A DNA stretch of 61,030 nt. Source: a virus. The notes beneath the pieces were generated by a model. That model saw nothing but the letters and a program-made list of their open reading frames with translations. It was not told where the DNA came from and ran no database searches. Of the stretch, positions 40,427 to 48,719 are shown in pieces (position 1 is the first letter of the stretch; each line of letters starts with the position of its first letter). A program made the position numbers and the translations under genes. Location of the stretch: positions 1-61,030 of IMG/VR virus record IMGVR_UViG_3300025849_000037; one strand, given 5' to 3'.

Positions 40427-41328
40427 CGGTATCCTCCTCCGTTTTTCTTGTATAGCTTTGCGAGGAGTTGCGCCTTGCGAGCTGACCATTGTCCTGCTCT
40501 TCCGCCCTTAGTCCCTGCTTTGATGCGATTGAACAAACGCTTACGCATAGTAGGCTTAGTATAATTACCTGCTGAATTAACAGTACTCTTAGCTTTCCCA
40601 CCTTTATTATATCTAACTATTAAGTCTTCTCTGTTGTCAGGCTTGACGTTAGGCATTTTCCCGCCCTCTTGAAACTTGGCATACATGTGGGTTTTGCCCT
40701 CTTTGTCTTTCGTGAACTTGTATTCAGCTTTAGGGTGCTTACCATGATGTTGAGCTTTTTTAGCTGCTATTGCATTGGCGCTTTCTGAAGCCGCTATTTC
40801 TTGATATCCTTCAAGGCCGTCAACCTTCCCACCTTTATTAAATTTCCTCTTAGCTTTCCCTATTACTTCTTTAGCTTCTATACCCTCTCCTATTGCCTCT
40901 GCAGCTTTCGGTGCAATTCTAGAAAATAGACTAGGTGCTGATTTCATTAAGTTAAAAGCACTTTTTCCTAGCCCTATTACTTTAGCACCACCAACCATAG
41001 GGGCGTTACCCCCTATAGGTTCTATTCTCACTCTACGCATTGATGGGTGTTGTTTCTTTTCCCATTCTGACGCTGTAGTCCCTGTTTTTAAGGTGTATTT
41101 TATTTTCTCCTTAGCGGTGGGTAGTTTGCTAGGAAGAGCAGCAGTAACTGTTGTTTCAGGTATCTGATGCCCTTTCTTTGTAGGCTCGTCTAGCTTACCA
41201 CCTTTGTCGTAGCTAGGGGCTTTGTGTCCATAGCCTTGCTTCTTTAAACGTAAGTGGTCAGCCATAGTCTTAGCCATGACAGACTCCTTACCCTTATACA
41301 TCATATGTGCCTTGAACTTCTTAGCCAT
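40423..41328 (-). CDS. Basic virion-associated protein with DUF5872-like C-terminus, 301 aa
   Basis: The C-terminal 45 residues, NYTKPTMRKRLFNRIKAGTK...GQWSARKAQLLAKLYKKNGGGYR, match a small domain widespread in phages and large viruses that I associate with DUF5872. The first 40 residues carry MAKKFKAHMMYKGKESVMA. The middle has KGGK motifs in linker sequence and a hydrophobic helix near 115-140. It is one of a set of small basic late proteins. No enzymatic motif seen. Confidence 0.65.
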   Translation of the reverse strand: MAKKFKAHMMYKGKESVMAKTMADHLRLKKQGYGHKAPSYDKGGKLDEPTKKGHQIPETTVTAALPSKLPTAKEKIKYTLKTGTTASEWEKKQHPSMRRVRIEPIGGNAPMVGGAKVIGLGKSAFNLMKSAPSLFSRIAPKAAEAIGEGIEAKEVIGKAKRKFNKGGKVDGLEGYQEIAASESANAIAAKKAQHHGKHPKAEYKFTKDKEGKTHMYAKFQEGGKMPNVKPDNREDLIVRYNKGGKAKSTVNSAGNYTKPTMRKRLFNRIKAGTKGGRAGQWSARKAQLLAKLYKKNGGGYR

Positions 41329-41582
41329 TACTTCTTAGCTCTGTTAGTAGACTTCTTAACAACACGTAGGTTGCTAGGAGAGTTGTTCATTGGATTACCG
41401 TCAATGTGGTCTACATCCATACCATCGTTAGGCTTTACACGTCCACCCTTTTGGAGTTTACGACGAGCACGCATACGACTAGCTATCTTAGCGAGATTCA
41501 ATCCGTTGTACGCTTTATCGTACTTCTTCTTCTTATCTCTCGCTTTTTTATTAGCTCTATAAAATAATGTAGAACGACCCAT
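41328..41582 (-). CDS. Small HNH-like basic protein, 84 aa
   Basis: The end carries DVDHIDGNPMNNSPSNLRVV, which fits the HNH nuclease core (DH, then N and N) of homing endonucleases. The N-terminal 50 residues are Lys/Arg-rich. Too short for a full homing enzyme, so either a truncated HNH or a phage HNH-fold DNA-binding protein used in packaging. It overlaps the upstream and abuts the downstream gene. Confidence 0.6.
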   Translation of the reverse strand: MGRSTLFYRANKKARDKKKKYDKAYNGLNLAKIASRMRARRKLQKGGRVKPNDGMDVDHIDGNPMNNSPSNLRVVKKSTNRAKK

Positions 41583-41584
41583 TG

Positions 41585-41959
41585 TTATGCTTTGTAGACT
41601 TCGCCTTTCTTGTTCATTGCAACGCTTGAGTCTCCTGCAGCCTTACCGCGCTTGCTGTCGCGTAGAATACGTAGTTGATTCTTTAGAGCCTTGCCTTTTT
41701 CACCTTTAAGTTCTTCAGGGCTTAGAGCTCTTAGTTGCTTAAGTACAGACTCAATCTTAACGTTAGCTTCTTTAGCTCCCTCAGTTCTATCCTTGCCTTC
41801 CGCAGCTTGGTTTCGTGGAGAGGCTTTATCTAAACCTTCAGAGCGAGTCAATGTAATTTTAGTATCTCCCTCAGCAGTCTTACCTGCTTTTTGAGTTACC
41901 TTGTCTTTTAGCTTACCGCCAATTCTGTACTTTAATGACGTTTTCTTCTTTAGCTTCAT
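41585..41959 (-). CDS. Basic hypothetical protein, 124 aa
   Basis: A Lys- and Gly-rich protein with several KGEKGK-type stretches and a short helix near 70-90. Probably disordered in part. It sits two bases from its neighbours among the small basic virion-associated genes. Unknown role. Confidence 0.6.
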   Translation of the reverse strand: MKLKKKTSLKYRIGGKLKDKVTQKAGKTAEGDTKITLTRSEGLDKASPRNQAAEGKDRTEGAKEANVKIESVLKQLRALSPEELKGEKGKALKNQLRILRDSKRGKAAGDSSVAMNKKGEVYKA

Positions 41960-41960
41960 T

Positions 41961-42296
41961 TTACTTTCTTTTTAGTATTTCGTTTACTGTTTTTAATTCG
42001 AAGTTAGTTTTCTCTAACTCAGTTAGCTTAGCTTGCATAGAAGTATTTTCAGAACGAAGAGTAGCTACCTCCATCTTGAGGTCAACATATATATCTCTTA
42101 ATTCTTCCAAATCCTTTAGTAAGCTGTCTTGTTGTGTGCGTAGTAATTGTATAGTCTCGTCTTTAGCTACTAGAGCTCCGTTAGCACCTGTATCAGATTT
42201 AGCCTTATAGACCTTCCAATAGTAGTCAAACGCCTTTGTGGACGTTATGCCAACAACCAAAGCTGTTACGGCTGAGAATACAGAATCAATTACCAT
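41961..42296 (-). CDS. Membrane-anchored coiled-coil protein, 111 aa
   Basis: An N-terminal hydrophobic helix (about residues 4-22) is followed by a long heptad-patterned coiled coil (45-110). The shape, an inner-membrane anchor with a periplasmic helix, recalls i-spanins, but no partner lipoprotein overlaps it. It could equally be a small virion protein. Overlaps the upstream gene by 7 bases. Confidence 0.55.
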   Translation of the reverse strand: MVIDSVFSAVTALVVGITSTKAFDYYWKVYKAKSDTGANGALVAKDETIQLLRTQQDSLLKDLEELRDIYVDLKMEVATLRSENTSMQAKLTELEKTNFELKTVNEILKRK

Positions 42297-42580
42297 TTTA
42301 CTTTATTTGCCCAATAAGCCGCAGAGAGCTTACCTTTCTTTATATTTCTTTGGTGACGAGCTTTAAATGAAGCACGTTTCTTTTTCATTTTGTCAGACTC
42401 ACCTGCTTTAGGCTTACCTGCCGTGGACGCACCTTGCTCTCCAAAACGGATTAGCCTTACCGTAGTTCCTTCTTTAGCCAAAACAATGTGAGACTTTTTA
42501 GGGTGCTGAGGTGTGCGCTTAGGCTTATTGACTCCCGCGAGTCTATGTTTCTTGAGTAAATTCTTTATGCGGTTATCCAT
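42290..42580 (-). CDS. Small conserved basic phage protein, 96 aa
   Basis: The start at 42580 (MDNRIKNLL) is chosen because the in-frame upstream codons run into the -7 box at 42586-42593. The sequence RLIRFGEQGASTAGKP...RASFKARHQRNIKKGKLSAAYWANKVKW matches a pattern of short phage proteins I have seen repeatedly near capsid genes. Basic; probably virion-associated. Function unknown. Confidence 0.65.
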   Translation of the reverse strand: MDNRIKNLLKKHRLAGVNKPKRTPQHPKKSHIVLAKEGTTVRLIRFGEQGASTAGKPKAGESDKMKKKRASFKARHQRNIKKGKLSAAYWANKVKW

Positions 42581-42585
42581 AGATG

Positions 42586-42593
42586 CAAAGATA
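42586..42593 (-). promoter_or_regulatory. -7 box of the small basic protein operon
   Basis: TATCTTTG on the minus strand, 6 bases before the chosen start at 42580, right after a terminator. No TTG at 20 bases. Confidence 0.5.
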
Positions 42594-42610
42594 CACAAAA
42601 ATACTATATA

Positions 42611-42636
42611 AAAGAAAAGGAGAGCCGAAGCCCCCC
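42611..42636 (-). terminator. Terminator with UUCG loop
   Basis: On the minus strand GGGGGGC-TTCG-GCTCTCC (42636-42619) forms a 7-pair stem with two G-U pairs, followed by TTTTCTTT. It stops transcription coming from the gene at 42693-42953. Confidence 0.85.
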
Positions 42637-42692
42637 TTTATGATTCGTGTGGAAAACCACAACCATAACAACATATAAAAACCTACACGAAT

Positions 42693-42953
42693 CTATTCCT
42701 CAGTAGATGGTTCAACGAACTCGCCTGTCTGTATATTAATGTTAACGTCTCCGTACTTATCCATCATAGCACTCTGAAGGCTAGATAACTCCCCTTCAAA
42801 ACCCTGTAATGCTGTCCAAGCCTGATTAACAGACTCTTCTACGCGTTGACGATTCTTGCTAGCTGCTACGAAATTACTTTCTGCCGCTCGCATTTCAGAC
42901 AATGCACCTTGCAATGTCTCTAGCTCTTTCTTTGTTAGTTTTTTTGCACTCAT
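42693..42953 (-). CDS. Small coiled-coil virion-region protein, 86 aa
   Basis: A single predicted coiled-coil helix spans residues 5-68 with an acidic end. It has its own consensus promoter and terminator. Possibly a fibre chaperone or small structural protein; no family recognised. Confidence 0.6.
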   Translation of the reverse strand: MSAKKLTKKELETLQGALSEMRAAESNFVAASKNRQRVEESVNQAWTALQGFEGELSSLQSAMMDKYGDVNINIQTGEFVEPSTEE

Positions 42954-42980
42954 GATAAAATGAAATAAAATGTTATGATA

Positions 42981-43011
42981 CTAATATACCGAAGGTATAT
43001 ATAAAAAACAA
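42981..43011 (-). promoter_or_regulatory. Promoter of the coiled-coil gene
   Basis: On the minus strand TTG (43011-43009), exactly 20 bases, then TATATTAG (42988-42981). The same -7 variant with the same 20-base spacing occurs before the ERF gene and at 59777-59807. Confidence 0.7.
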
Positions 43012-43012
43012 G

Positions 43013-43990
43013 TTAGTAGCTTATCGCTCTACCATTATCTTCCCCTAAACTCCAAGTAGTATTGAAGTCTGTTCCACTTACTGCTGTAGGTGGGTCATTT
43101 TCAGCATCGAATACAAACATTACATTGTCATCAAGAGCCACGTCCGCAGGCGGTGCACTAAAGCCCGAGTTATACAATGAAGTTATTTCAGACTGACTAA
43201 GCATCTTGTTGTGAAAAATAGCTAAATTGTCATATCTAGTCTCTCTTGACGCTCCTGTGTTGACTACGTTTCTGTTTATAAAAACATCCTCTATATTGAA
43301 TGCCGTTATGGTATTGGTAAGGTTAGTCAACTTGTTAGGCATTTTAGCTCCATTCCAATAGCAGTCAAATGCTGCTGAGCCTGAAGAAGCTGAAAAATCG
43401 AAGGTCAGCACAATGTGAGCATGCCCCCCTGAGTTAACGTTACCTACATTAGTTCCGTGCCATTTACCTGTCCCTGTTCCTGTTTGCGTAGTGTTACTCT
43501 GTAAGTTCCAATGCGTTCCTCTAGAGTTCGTGCTGTTGCTCCTGTGTCTCGCAACTAACCTGTTTAGACCAAAGTCATATAATAAAAAGAATCTATCAAC
43601 CGAAGAACCGCTTGAAAGCTCAAATAGTGTTACATTAGTGTCTGAATTAGCCCATTCGGGTCTAACCCAAAAAGAAACACAAATGTCGTTACTTGCTGAA
43701 AACTGCGTTCCTGACGCTCTATCAAACCTTATTCCTTCGCCCGAATTTAAGAATTCCCAATAACTAACGTTTTGGTTTCCTGTAGAAGCGTTATGGTCAT
43801 AACCAAACCACTCGCTTATAGATGCAGGGGCGCTTCCGTCAGGATAGTCTGACGAAGGGTTATTTGTATTTATAGTAAATAAATTTCCGACTTCCAATTC
43901 CCCCAATGAGGCATTAGCCAAAGTGGTAGACAGACCTGCCTCACTTAGTATATCACTAATCTTTATTTGTCCTGATGATGGTAAAGCCAT
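43013..43990 (-). CDS. Tail fibre or appendage with LamG-like domain, 325 aa
   Basis: The N-terminus, MALPSSGQIKISDILSEAGLS, is a common start of phage fibre and appendage proteins. Residues about 90-300 read as a concanavalin/LamG-type beta-sandwich (WEFLNSGEGIRFDRASG..., DICVSFWVRP, HIVLTFDFSA, LAIFHNKMLSQSEITSLYNSG). It is probably carbohydrate binding. It overlaps the next upstream fibre gene by one base, so the two are coupled. Confidence 0.65.
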   Translation of the reverse strand: MALPSSGQIKISDILSEAGLSTTLANASLGELEVGNLFTINTNNPSSDYPDGSAPASISEWFGYDHNASTGNQNVSYWEFLNSGEGIRFDRASGTQFSASNDICVSFWVRPEWANSDTNVTLFELSSGSSVDRFFLLYDFGLNRLVARHRSNSTNSRGTHWNLQSNTTQTGTGTGKWHGTNVGNVNSGGHAHIVLTFDFSASSGSAAFDCYWNGAKMPNKLTNLTNTITAFNIEDVFINRNVVNTGASRETRYDNLAIFHNKMLSQSEITSLYNSGFSAPPADVALDDNVMFVFDAENDPPTAVSGTDFNTTWSLGEDNGRAISY

Positions 43991-45750
43991 TACAGTCTGT
44001 TTTCAATATCGATAATACGCTCTTCTAATTGAGCTATAATATCTTGCTGTTCTTTGTTCGATTCTATAAGTAGTGCTACTAATTTTTCGTAGTCTACAGT
44101 TTTGTAAGACGCAGAGGAGTCATCTAGTCCTTCAACCAATGGTAATTGGTGCTCTCTAACAATGCTAGGGATTACCTCTTCTACCTCTTGTGCGATTAAA
44201 CCTATCTCACGCTGCCCCTTACGGCCTCCTTTTTTCCAAGTGTATTCCACACCTCTTAGTTGAGAAACCTTCTCAGAAGCGCTCTCAATGGTCTCTACGT
44301 CCTCTTTTAATCTAGCATCAGATATAGTAGTAGAAAACGCAACAACGTCTTGAGCTGCATGAATGTTACCATTAGTGTCTATTCTAAATGCCTCACTGCC
44401 TGATACGAAAAACTTTAATACGTTAGCCGCAGACATGTCTATATAGTTGTCTGAGTTAAAGCCTATGTAATCTACATCTGTTCTAAGGTCTGTAGACACG
44501 CTGAATGTAGTGCCTGTTATATCTAGACCCGCTCCGTTGCTGTATGTTGTATTTGCGTAATTAGGAATGTTTAGAACACCACCACCACTTAGCGAGGCCG
44601 CGCCTGAAGTACCCGTAGTAGTAAGACTAGTAACTAATCCACCGCCACCACCACTCGAAACCGTAGTCCAAGAAGCTGTACCTGAGCCATCTGTCGTAAG
44701 AACTTGACCGTTAGTACCTGTGCTTTCAGGGATACTCATAACTCGAGTTCCACCACTAGAAAATGCTGTAACACCTGCAGAGGCTAGGAACATACCTGTA
44801 TCTCCGTCATCTAGGTATCGGAAGTTAGGCTCACTAGCGTTGTTTGTCCCGCCGATAGCTATAGACTCAGCGTTTATTCTAGCTGCATGCGTTTCAAAAG
44901 TGTTAGTAGAGTTACCCATCGCTGTACCATCACCGAAGTAAAACATAAACGGTTGGTCAGAACTAGTTTGAGAAAATCTAAAATGATGGTCTCCGTAGTT
45001 GGTAATCTGAAGTCTGTGTCTATTAGTAGCGCCTTGAACAGACTCAATTCTAAACGTCTCATCGGTAGTAGAGTCCAAGCCTGCAACACCTTTGATTCGT
45101 ATTGTTGAATCATCGTTATCGTTACGGAATATAATCCCCGCCTCTTGGCCTGCGGTGTTTGCAGCGTTTCTGACAGCCATATAAGCATTGCTTTGGTCTA
45201 CCTTCACGCTAAAGAACTCGTCAGCATCATTTAATATAGCTGAGCGCGGTGAGCCGTTTCCGTCTGCAGTCATGTGTATGAAATACTTAGGGGATACACC
45301 ACCTGTGTTTCTGTCTGCCCATTGGTCATTAGCTAGCGACAATTGAGAACCATCAGACATTAGTCTGTAGTTAACGCTATTCAATGTGTTAGACTCGTTT
45401 GCCCAACCTATTGTGTCCGCTGAATCGTAGTTTGCTAAAACGTTTAGCAACGCAGCGCCTGTGTCTTTTAAATATCCTTGACTGCTGTGAGTCTCCGCAG
45501 TAAGATACCTACCATCAATATCTACCGTTACAGTAGTTTGGTTGTCTATTGTAAATGAAATAACACCCGTAGTGGTATTAAACGTAGCAGCACTTACGAA
45601 ATCGTTTGTGTCTGTCGTTCCCGCAGGTAAATCAACCCACGATACATCTCCTGACCCGTTCGTTTGTAGAATCTGATTAGAAGACCCATCGGCCAAAGGA
45701 AGTGTAAAGTTAGGACTAGACCCAACCTCTATATTGTTTAGAAATTTCAT
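43990..45750 (-). CDS. Tail fibre with C-terminal S74 chaperone, 586 aa
   Basis: The first six residues, MKFLNN, also start the next fibre upstream. Residues 50-80 repeat the FNTTTGVISFTIDNQTTVTVDIDGRYL pattern seen three times in that neighbour. The last 110 residues (SDARLKEDVETIESASEKVSQLRGVEYTWKK...IGLIAQEVEEVIPSIV) are a Peptidase_S74 chaperone domain, which helps fibres trimerise and then cuts itself off. A coiled coil closes the protein. Probably a receptor-binding fibre. Confidence 0.8.
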   Translation of the reverse strand: MKFLNNIEVGSSPNFTLPLADGSSNQILQTNGSGDVSWVDLPAGTTDTNDFVSAATFNTTTGVISFTIDNQTTVTVDIDGRYLTAETHSSQGYLKDTGAALLNVLANYDSADTIGWANESNTLNSVNYRLMSDGSQLSLANDQWADRNTGGVSPKYFIHMTADGNGSPRSAILNDADEFFSVKVDQSNAYMAVRNAANTAGQEAGIIFRNDNDDSTIRIKGVAGLDSTTDETFRIESVQGATNRHRLQITNYGDHHFRFSQTSSDQPFMFYFGDGTAMGNSTNTFETHAARINAESIAIGGTNNASEPNFRYLDDGDTGMFLASAGVTAFSSGGTRVMSIPESTGTNGQVLTTDGSGTASWTTVSSGGGGGLVTSLTTTGTSGAASLSGGGVLNIPNYANTTYSNGAGLDITGTTFSVSTDLRTDVDYIGFNSDNYIDMSAANVLKFFVSGSEAFRIDTNGNIHAAQDVVAFSTTISDARLKEDVETIESASEKVSQLRGVEYTWKKGGRKGQREIGLIAQEVEEVIPSIVREHQLPLVEGLDDSSASYKTVDYEKLVALLIESNKEQQDIIAQLEERIIDIENRL

Positions 45751-45767
45751 ATGCAGTAATTATACTG

Positions 45768-45798
45768 CAAATATACAAAAAAAAAGAGGGATGCACAA
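45768..45798 (-). promoter_or_regulatory. Promoter of the S74 fibre genes
   Basis: On the minus strand TTG (45798-45796), 20 bases, then TATATTTG (45775-45768), a perfect fit. It lies 18 bases upstream of the start at 45750 and overlaps the preceding terminator. Confidence 0.8.
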
Positions 45799-45810
45799 GC
45801 ACCCCCCTCT
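45777..45810 (-). terminator. Terminator after the 697-aa fibre gene
   Basis: On the minus strand GGGTGC-TTGT-GCATCCC forms the core of a hairpin (45810-45786) and is followed by a long T-run with one C. The promoter of the next gene is embedded in its trailing part. Confidence 0.8.
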
Positions 45811-45835
45811 CTAGTATTAGACTATGTAGTCTGTA

Positions 45836-47929
45836 TTATATCGCTTGGATAAGAATACGGATATCATTTGATGCAGGAGCAGCGCCGAAGTCAACTGTGA
45901 CAACACTAGTGCTAGTTCTTACAACGTCAGCATAAACAGTGTCCCCTGAAGAAACATCGAATAACTGAACGATAACATCAGTAGTTCCTAAGCTGTGCGT
46001 TACTGCAATAGATGTGCTAGTTCCGTCACCAATAGATGCCTTGAACTTTCTATCGTCTACAAAAGTCTTAAGACCTGCAGGAGTAACAACTACTGAGTCT
46101 GAAGTTCCCGTAGAAGCCTCAGTAGTTGTAGCCAATTCAACACCGCCAACTGCAGACTCAGTAGCGTCAGGAAGAACATAGTTGTTTGCATCCGTAGCAC
46201 CCGTGTAACCTAAGTCAGCAAGAGTAAGAGTACGCTTAGTGACAGCAGTAGTGTGACCCAAAGTGTCAACGGTAACGCTGTCAATAACTGATGCACCCGT
46301 ACCTGTAACTGAAATAGCAGTTTGAGTTGGGTGAGCATAGTTGTTAGCAGTCGTAGAAACAGTGAATGTACCACCTACGTTAGCAACAGAAATTAGACCT
46401 GTTCCTTGAAGGGTTACTGTGTCTGCGTCAGCAATAGTTGAAGCGGTAGTTCCGTCAGTAATAACGAAATCATCCATCGTTCCGTTACCTGTACCTGCGC
46501 CAATATCAGAAAGAACTTGAGCACCTGTACGGTATTCTACTGTTCCGTCAGAAGCAGTAACAAGGAATCTGTCGTAGTCAGTGCTTGAAGCATTAACAGT
46601 ACCAATAATAGCTTGACCTGTAGTGGTTACACTAGCGAAAGCAGCATCTTTAGCAGCGATGTCTGTATATGAAGCGATTGTAACATCACCATCATCAGCA
46701 ATCTCTGCAGTTTTGATAAACGACCAAACGTCGTTAGTCTCTTCCCAAATTAAACCAACGTTATCGTCAGACCCACGCTCAACAAGGAAACCTGCATCCT
46801 CAGAAGCAGAACCTGTAGCGCCATGGTTAAGTATAAACAAGCTGTCCTCTACACGAACCTCTTCAGCAAGAGTTACGATGTGTGCACCCGAAACAGTTAA
46901 GTCACCATTTACTGTAAGGTCACCAACGGTAACAGCATTAGTAGTAGTAGCTCCACGACCTGTAACATCGTCTAAGGTATCAGTCTCTACGTAGGTAGTT
47001 AAGTAACGTCCGTCTAAGTCTACAGTGATATCACTCTGACTGCCTACGCTCAATGTTAACTCACCGTTAGCTGAGCTGAATGTAGCTCCGTCTACAAAAT
47101 CGTTGTCATTGTCATTAGCTGTTGTAATAGTAATTGTATCACTAGCAGCAGTTGTTGTAATAGTAGCTCCACCTGCTCCTACGAAAGTAAGAGTATCAGT
47201 AGCGCTGTCAGCAACAACGTCATCTTCACCTGAAACAGAGATAGTTTTGAAACCGTCAGCCTCAGACGTTAAGTAACGTCCATCCAAATCAACTACAGCT
47301 CCTGCGTTACCTACTCCACTAAGGGTAAGCTCACCGTTGCTAGAATTGAAAGAACCACTGTTAATGTAGTCGATATCATTGTCGTTGGCAGAAGTAATAG
47401 TAATATCGTCACCACTAGGAGTGATTGTAACGTTAGTACCTGCAACAAGTTTTACATCATCTGTAACTGCGTCTGAGTCAGTCAATCGGATGATTGCGTC
47501 ATTACCGCTATCTACAGCAGATATGCTGTAAGTAGTGTCTGAGTTAACAACACTTTCCGTAGAGGTTGTAATAGCTGTTACGTGTCCATATGTATCGAAA
47601 GTAATTCCGTCTACGTAAGTACGAGCTGCTGCTGATAAATCACTAACACTCGATGTGTCAGCGTGTGCGATTGTAGGAGCTGTGGACGTTCCCCCCACTA
47701 CTATAGAAGAGTCTCCTGCTGTAACAGATAACACGGCTGTTGAGCCTGTTGCTAGTCTGTCCCAACCTGTAGAACTGTCTGTGTTGATGAATACTGCATC
47801 AACCGTAGTAGAGTAAACGATTTGCCCCTCAGTACCTGACAAGTTACCGTCAGGGTTACCCGCATAGTTCTGAATTACAGCATTCTGTAGCTCATTACTC
47901 TGAAGGTCTAAGTTGTTTAGAAATTTCAT
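45836..47929 (-). CDS. Repetitive tail fibre, 697 aa
   Basis: It starts at 47929 with MKFLNN, as in the downstream fibre; an ATG two codons upstream is less likely. Residues 180-330 contain three repeats of FxSxNGELTLSxGxxxxxxVDLDGRYLT. The rest is Thr/Ser/Val/Asp-rich beta repeat, typical of long trimeric fibres; around 340-440 is a stretch VNGDLTVSGAHIVTLAEEVRVEDSLFILNHG common to fibre shafts. No chaperone domain is seen at the end, so it probably relies on another protein for assembly. Confidence 0.75.
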   Translation of the reverse strand: MKFLNNLDLQSNELQNAVIQNYAGNPDGNLSGTEGQIVYSTTVDAVFINTDSSTGWDRLATGSTAVLSVTAGDSSIVVGGTSTAPTIAHADTSSVSDLSAAARTYVDGITFDTYGHVTAITTSTESVVNSDTTYSISAVDSGNDAIIRLTDSDAVTDDVKLVAGTNVTITPSGDDITITSANDNDIDYINSGSFNSSNGELTLSGVGNAGAVVDLDGRYLTSEADGFKTISVSGEDDVVADSATDTLTFVGAGGATITTTAASDTITITTANDNDNDFVDGATFSSANGELTLSVGSQSDITVDLDGRYLTTYVETDTLDDVTGRGATTTNAVTVGDLTVNGDLTVSGAHIVTLAEEVRVEDSLFILNHGATGSASEDAGFLVERGSDDNVGLIWEETNDVWSFIKTAEIADDGDVTIASYTDIAAKDAAFASVTTTGQAIIGTVNASSTDYDRFLVTASDGTVEYRTGAQVLSDIGAGTGNGTMDDFVITDGTTASTIADADTVTLQGTGLISVANVGGTFTVSTTANNYAHPTQTAISVTGTGASVIDSVTVDTLGHTTAVTKRTLTLADLGYTGATDANNYVLPDATESAVGGVELATTTEASTGTSDSVVVTPAGLKTFVDDRKFKASIGDGTSTSIAVTHSLGTTDVIVQLFDVSSGDTVYADVVRTSTSVVTVDFGAAPASNDIRILIQAI

Positions 47930-47960
47930 TTGCAAATGTTTTAATAATTAATTACATCTG

Positions 47961-47968
47961 CAAAGATA
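47961..47968 (-). promoter_or_regulatory. -7 box before the 697-aa fibre gene
   Basis: TATCTTTG on the minus strand, 32 bases before the start at 47929, within the gap to the upstream gene. No TTG at 20 bases. Confidence 0.5.
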
Positions 47969-47975
47969 GGGAAAA

Positions 47976-48290
47976 TTAGTTGAAGTGAGCCTGCCCTGAG
48001 AATTGAGCAGTAACTATTAATTTTACTGTATTGTTATCCATGTAAACCACTTCAGGGTATACAACCTGATTGAAGGAGTCGACAACTGACACAGCGGGTT
48101 TTTTAGCTAAGTTGTGAATCAAGGTAATCTCATGCTCATTACCAACAGCAGTCCATCCGTTTACATTTATAGAAACGGTTTTAGTTTTATCAGACGCAGC
48201 GGCGATACCTGAAATAGAGCCACGCTCTACTACGGTTACACTATTCTTAGCTGTTAGCTGTGTTGATACTGAAATTCTGTTGGTTGACAT
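47976..48290 (-). CDS. Small fibre-region protein, 104 aa
   Basis: A beta-rich protein with Val/Thr/Asn composition and the stretch WTAVGNEHEITLIHNLAKKPAVSVVDSFNQVVYP, which recalls the C-terminal knob or attachment segment seen in fibre genes (the neighbouring fibre ends with a similar VTHSLGTTDVIVQLFD). Probably a structural fibre accessory. Confidence 0.6.
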   Translation of the reverse strand: MSTNRISVSTQLTAKNSVTVVERGSISGIAAASDKTKTVSINVNGWTAVGNEHEITLIHNLAKKPAVSVVDSFNQVVYPEVVYMDNNTVKLIVTAQFSGQAHFN

Positions 48291-48291
48291 T

Positions 48292-48663
48292 TTATGAAAG
48301 TGTTACGTCGTCTATAATAGTAAATAATCCGTAGAACCAAGTTGTACGTACGGCATTACCATCAGTAACCTGAATATCATATACAAAAGTACCCGATTGA
48401 ACAGCAGCCATATCTGCAAAAGACTTAGAAGCTGTTAATGTTCCCTCAGCAGTACCCACAAAGTCAGCGTTCAAAAACTCTAGTATTGGAGTTCCTGTAT
48501 CGTCATCGGTTTCTCGAACGTCCATTTCGAAATCAGTGAACGTAGTGAAATCCACAAGAGCACCGTCTGCATCCTTTACATTAAATAAAAGTTGAAACGA
48601 ATCTCCCTTGCGACAAGTGATGTCTAGTCTTTGGGCTATGTCTAAGTTAGCTTGTGTTGCCAT
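48292..48663 (-). CDS. Small fibre-region protein, 123 aa
   Basis: The ATG at 48663 (MATQANLD) is preferred since upstream codons lie in the -7 box at 48668-48675. The content, CRKGDSFQLLFNVKDADGALVDFT, resembles small beta-sandwich baseplate or fibre-adaptor proteins. It sits just before the 902-residue fibre terminator and one base from the next gene. Confidence 0.6.
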   Translation of the reverse strand: MATQANLDIAQRLDITCRKGDSFQLLFNVKDADGALVDFTTFTDFEMDVRETDDDTGTPILEFLNADFVGTAEGTLTASKSFADMAAVQSGTFVYDIQVTDGNAVRTTWFYGLFTIIDDVTLS

Positions 48664-48667
48664 AATG

Positions 48668-48675
48668 CAAAGATA
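48668..48675 (-). promoter_or_regulatory. -7 box before the small fibre proteins
   Basis: TATCTTTG on the minus strand, 5 bases before the chosen start at 48663, directly following the terminator at 48684-48713. Confidence 0.5.
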
Positions 48676-48683
48676 CAAATAAA

Positions 48684-48713
48684 AAAGTTAAGAGAGGGGC
48701 GCAAACCCCTCCC
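48684..48713 (-). terminator. Terminator after the 902-aa fibre gene
   Basis: On the minus strand GGGAGGGG pairs with CCCCTCTC around TTTGCG (48713-48692), followed by TTAACTTTTTT. Confidence 0.8.
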
Positions 48714-48719
48714 TGTATG

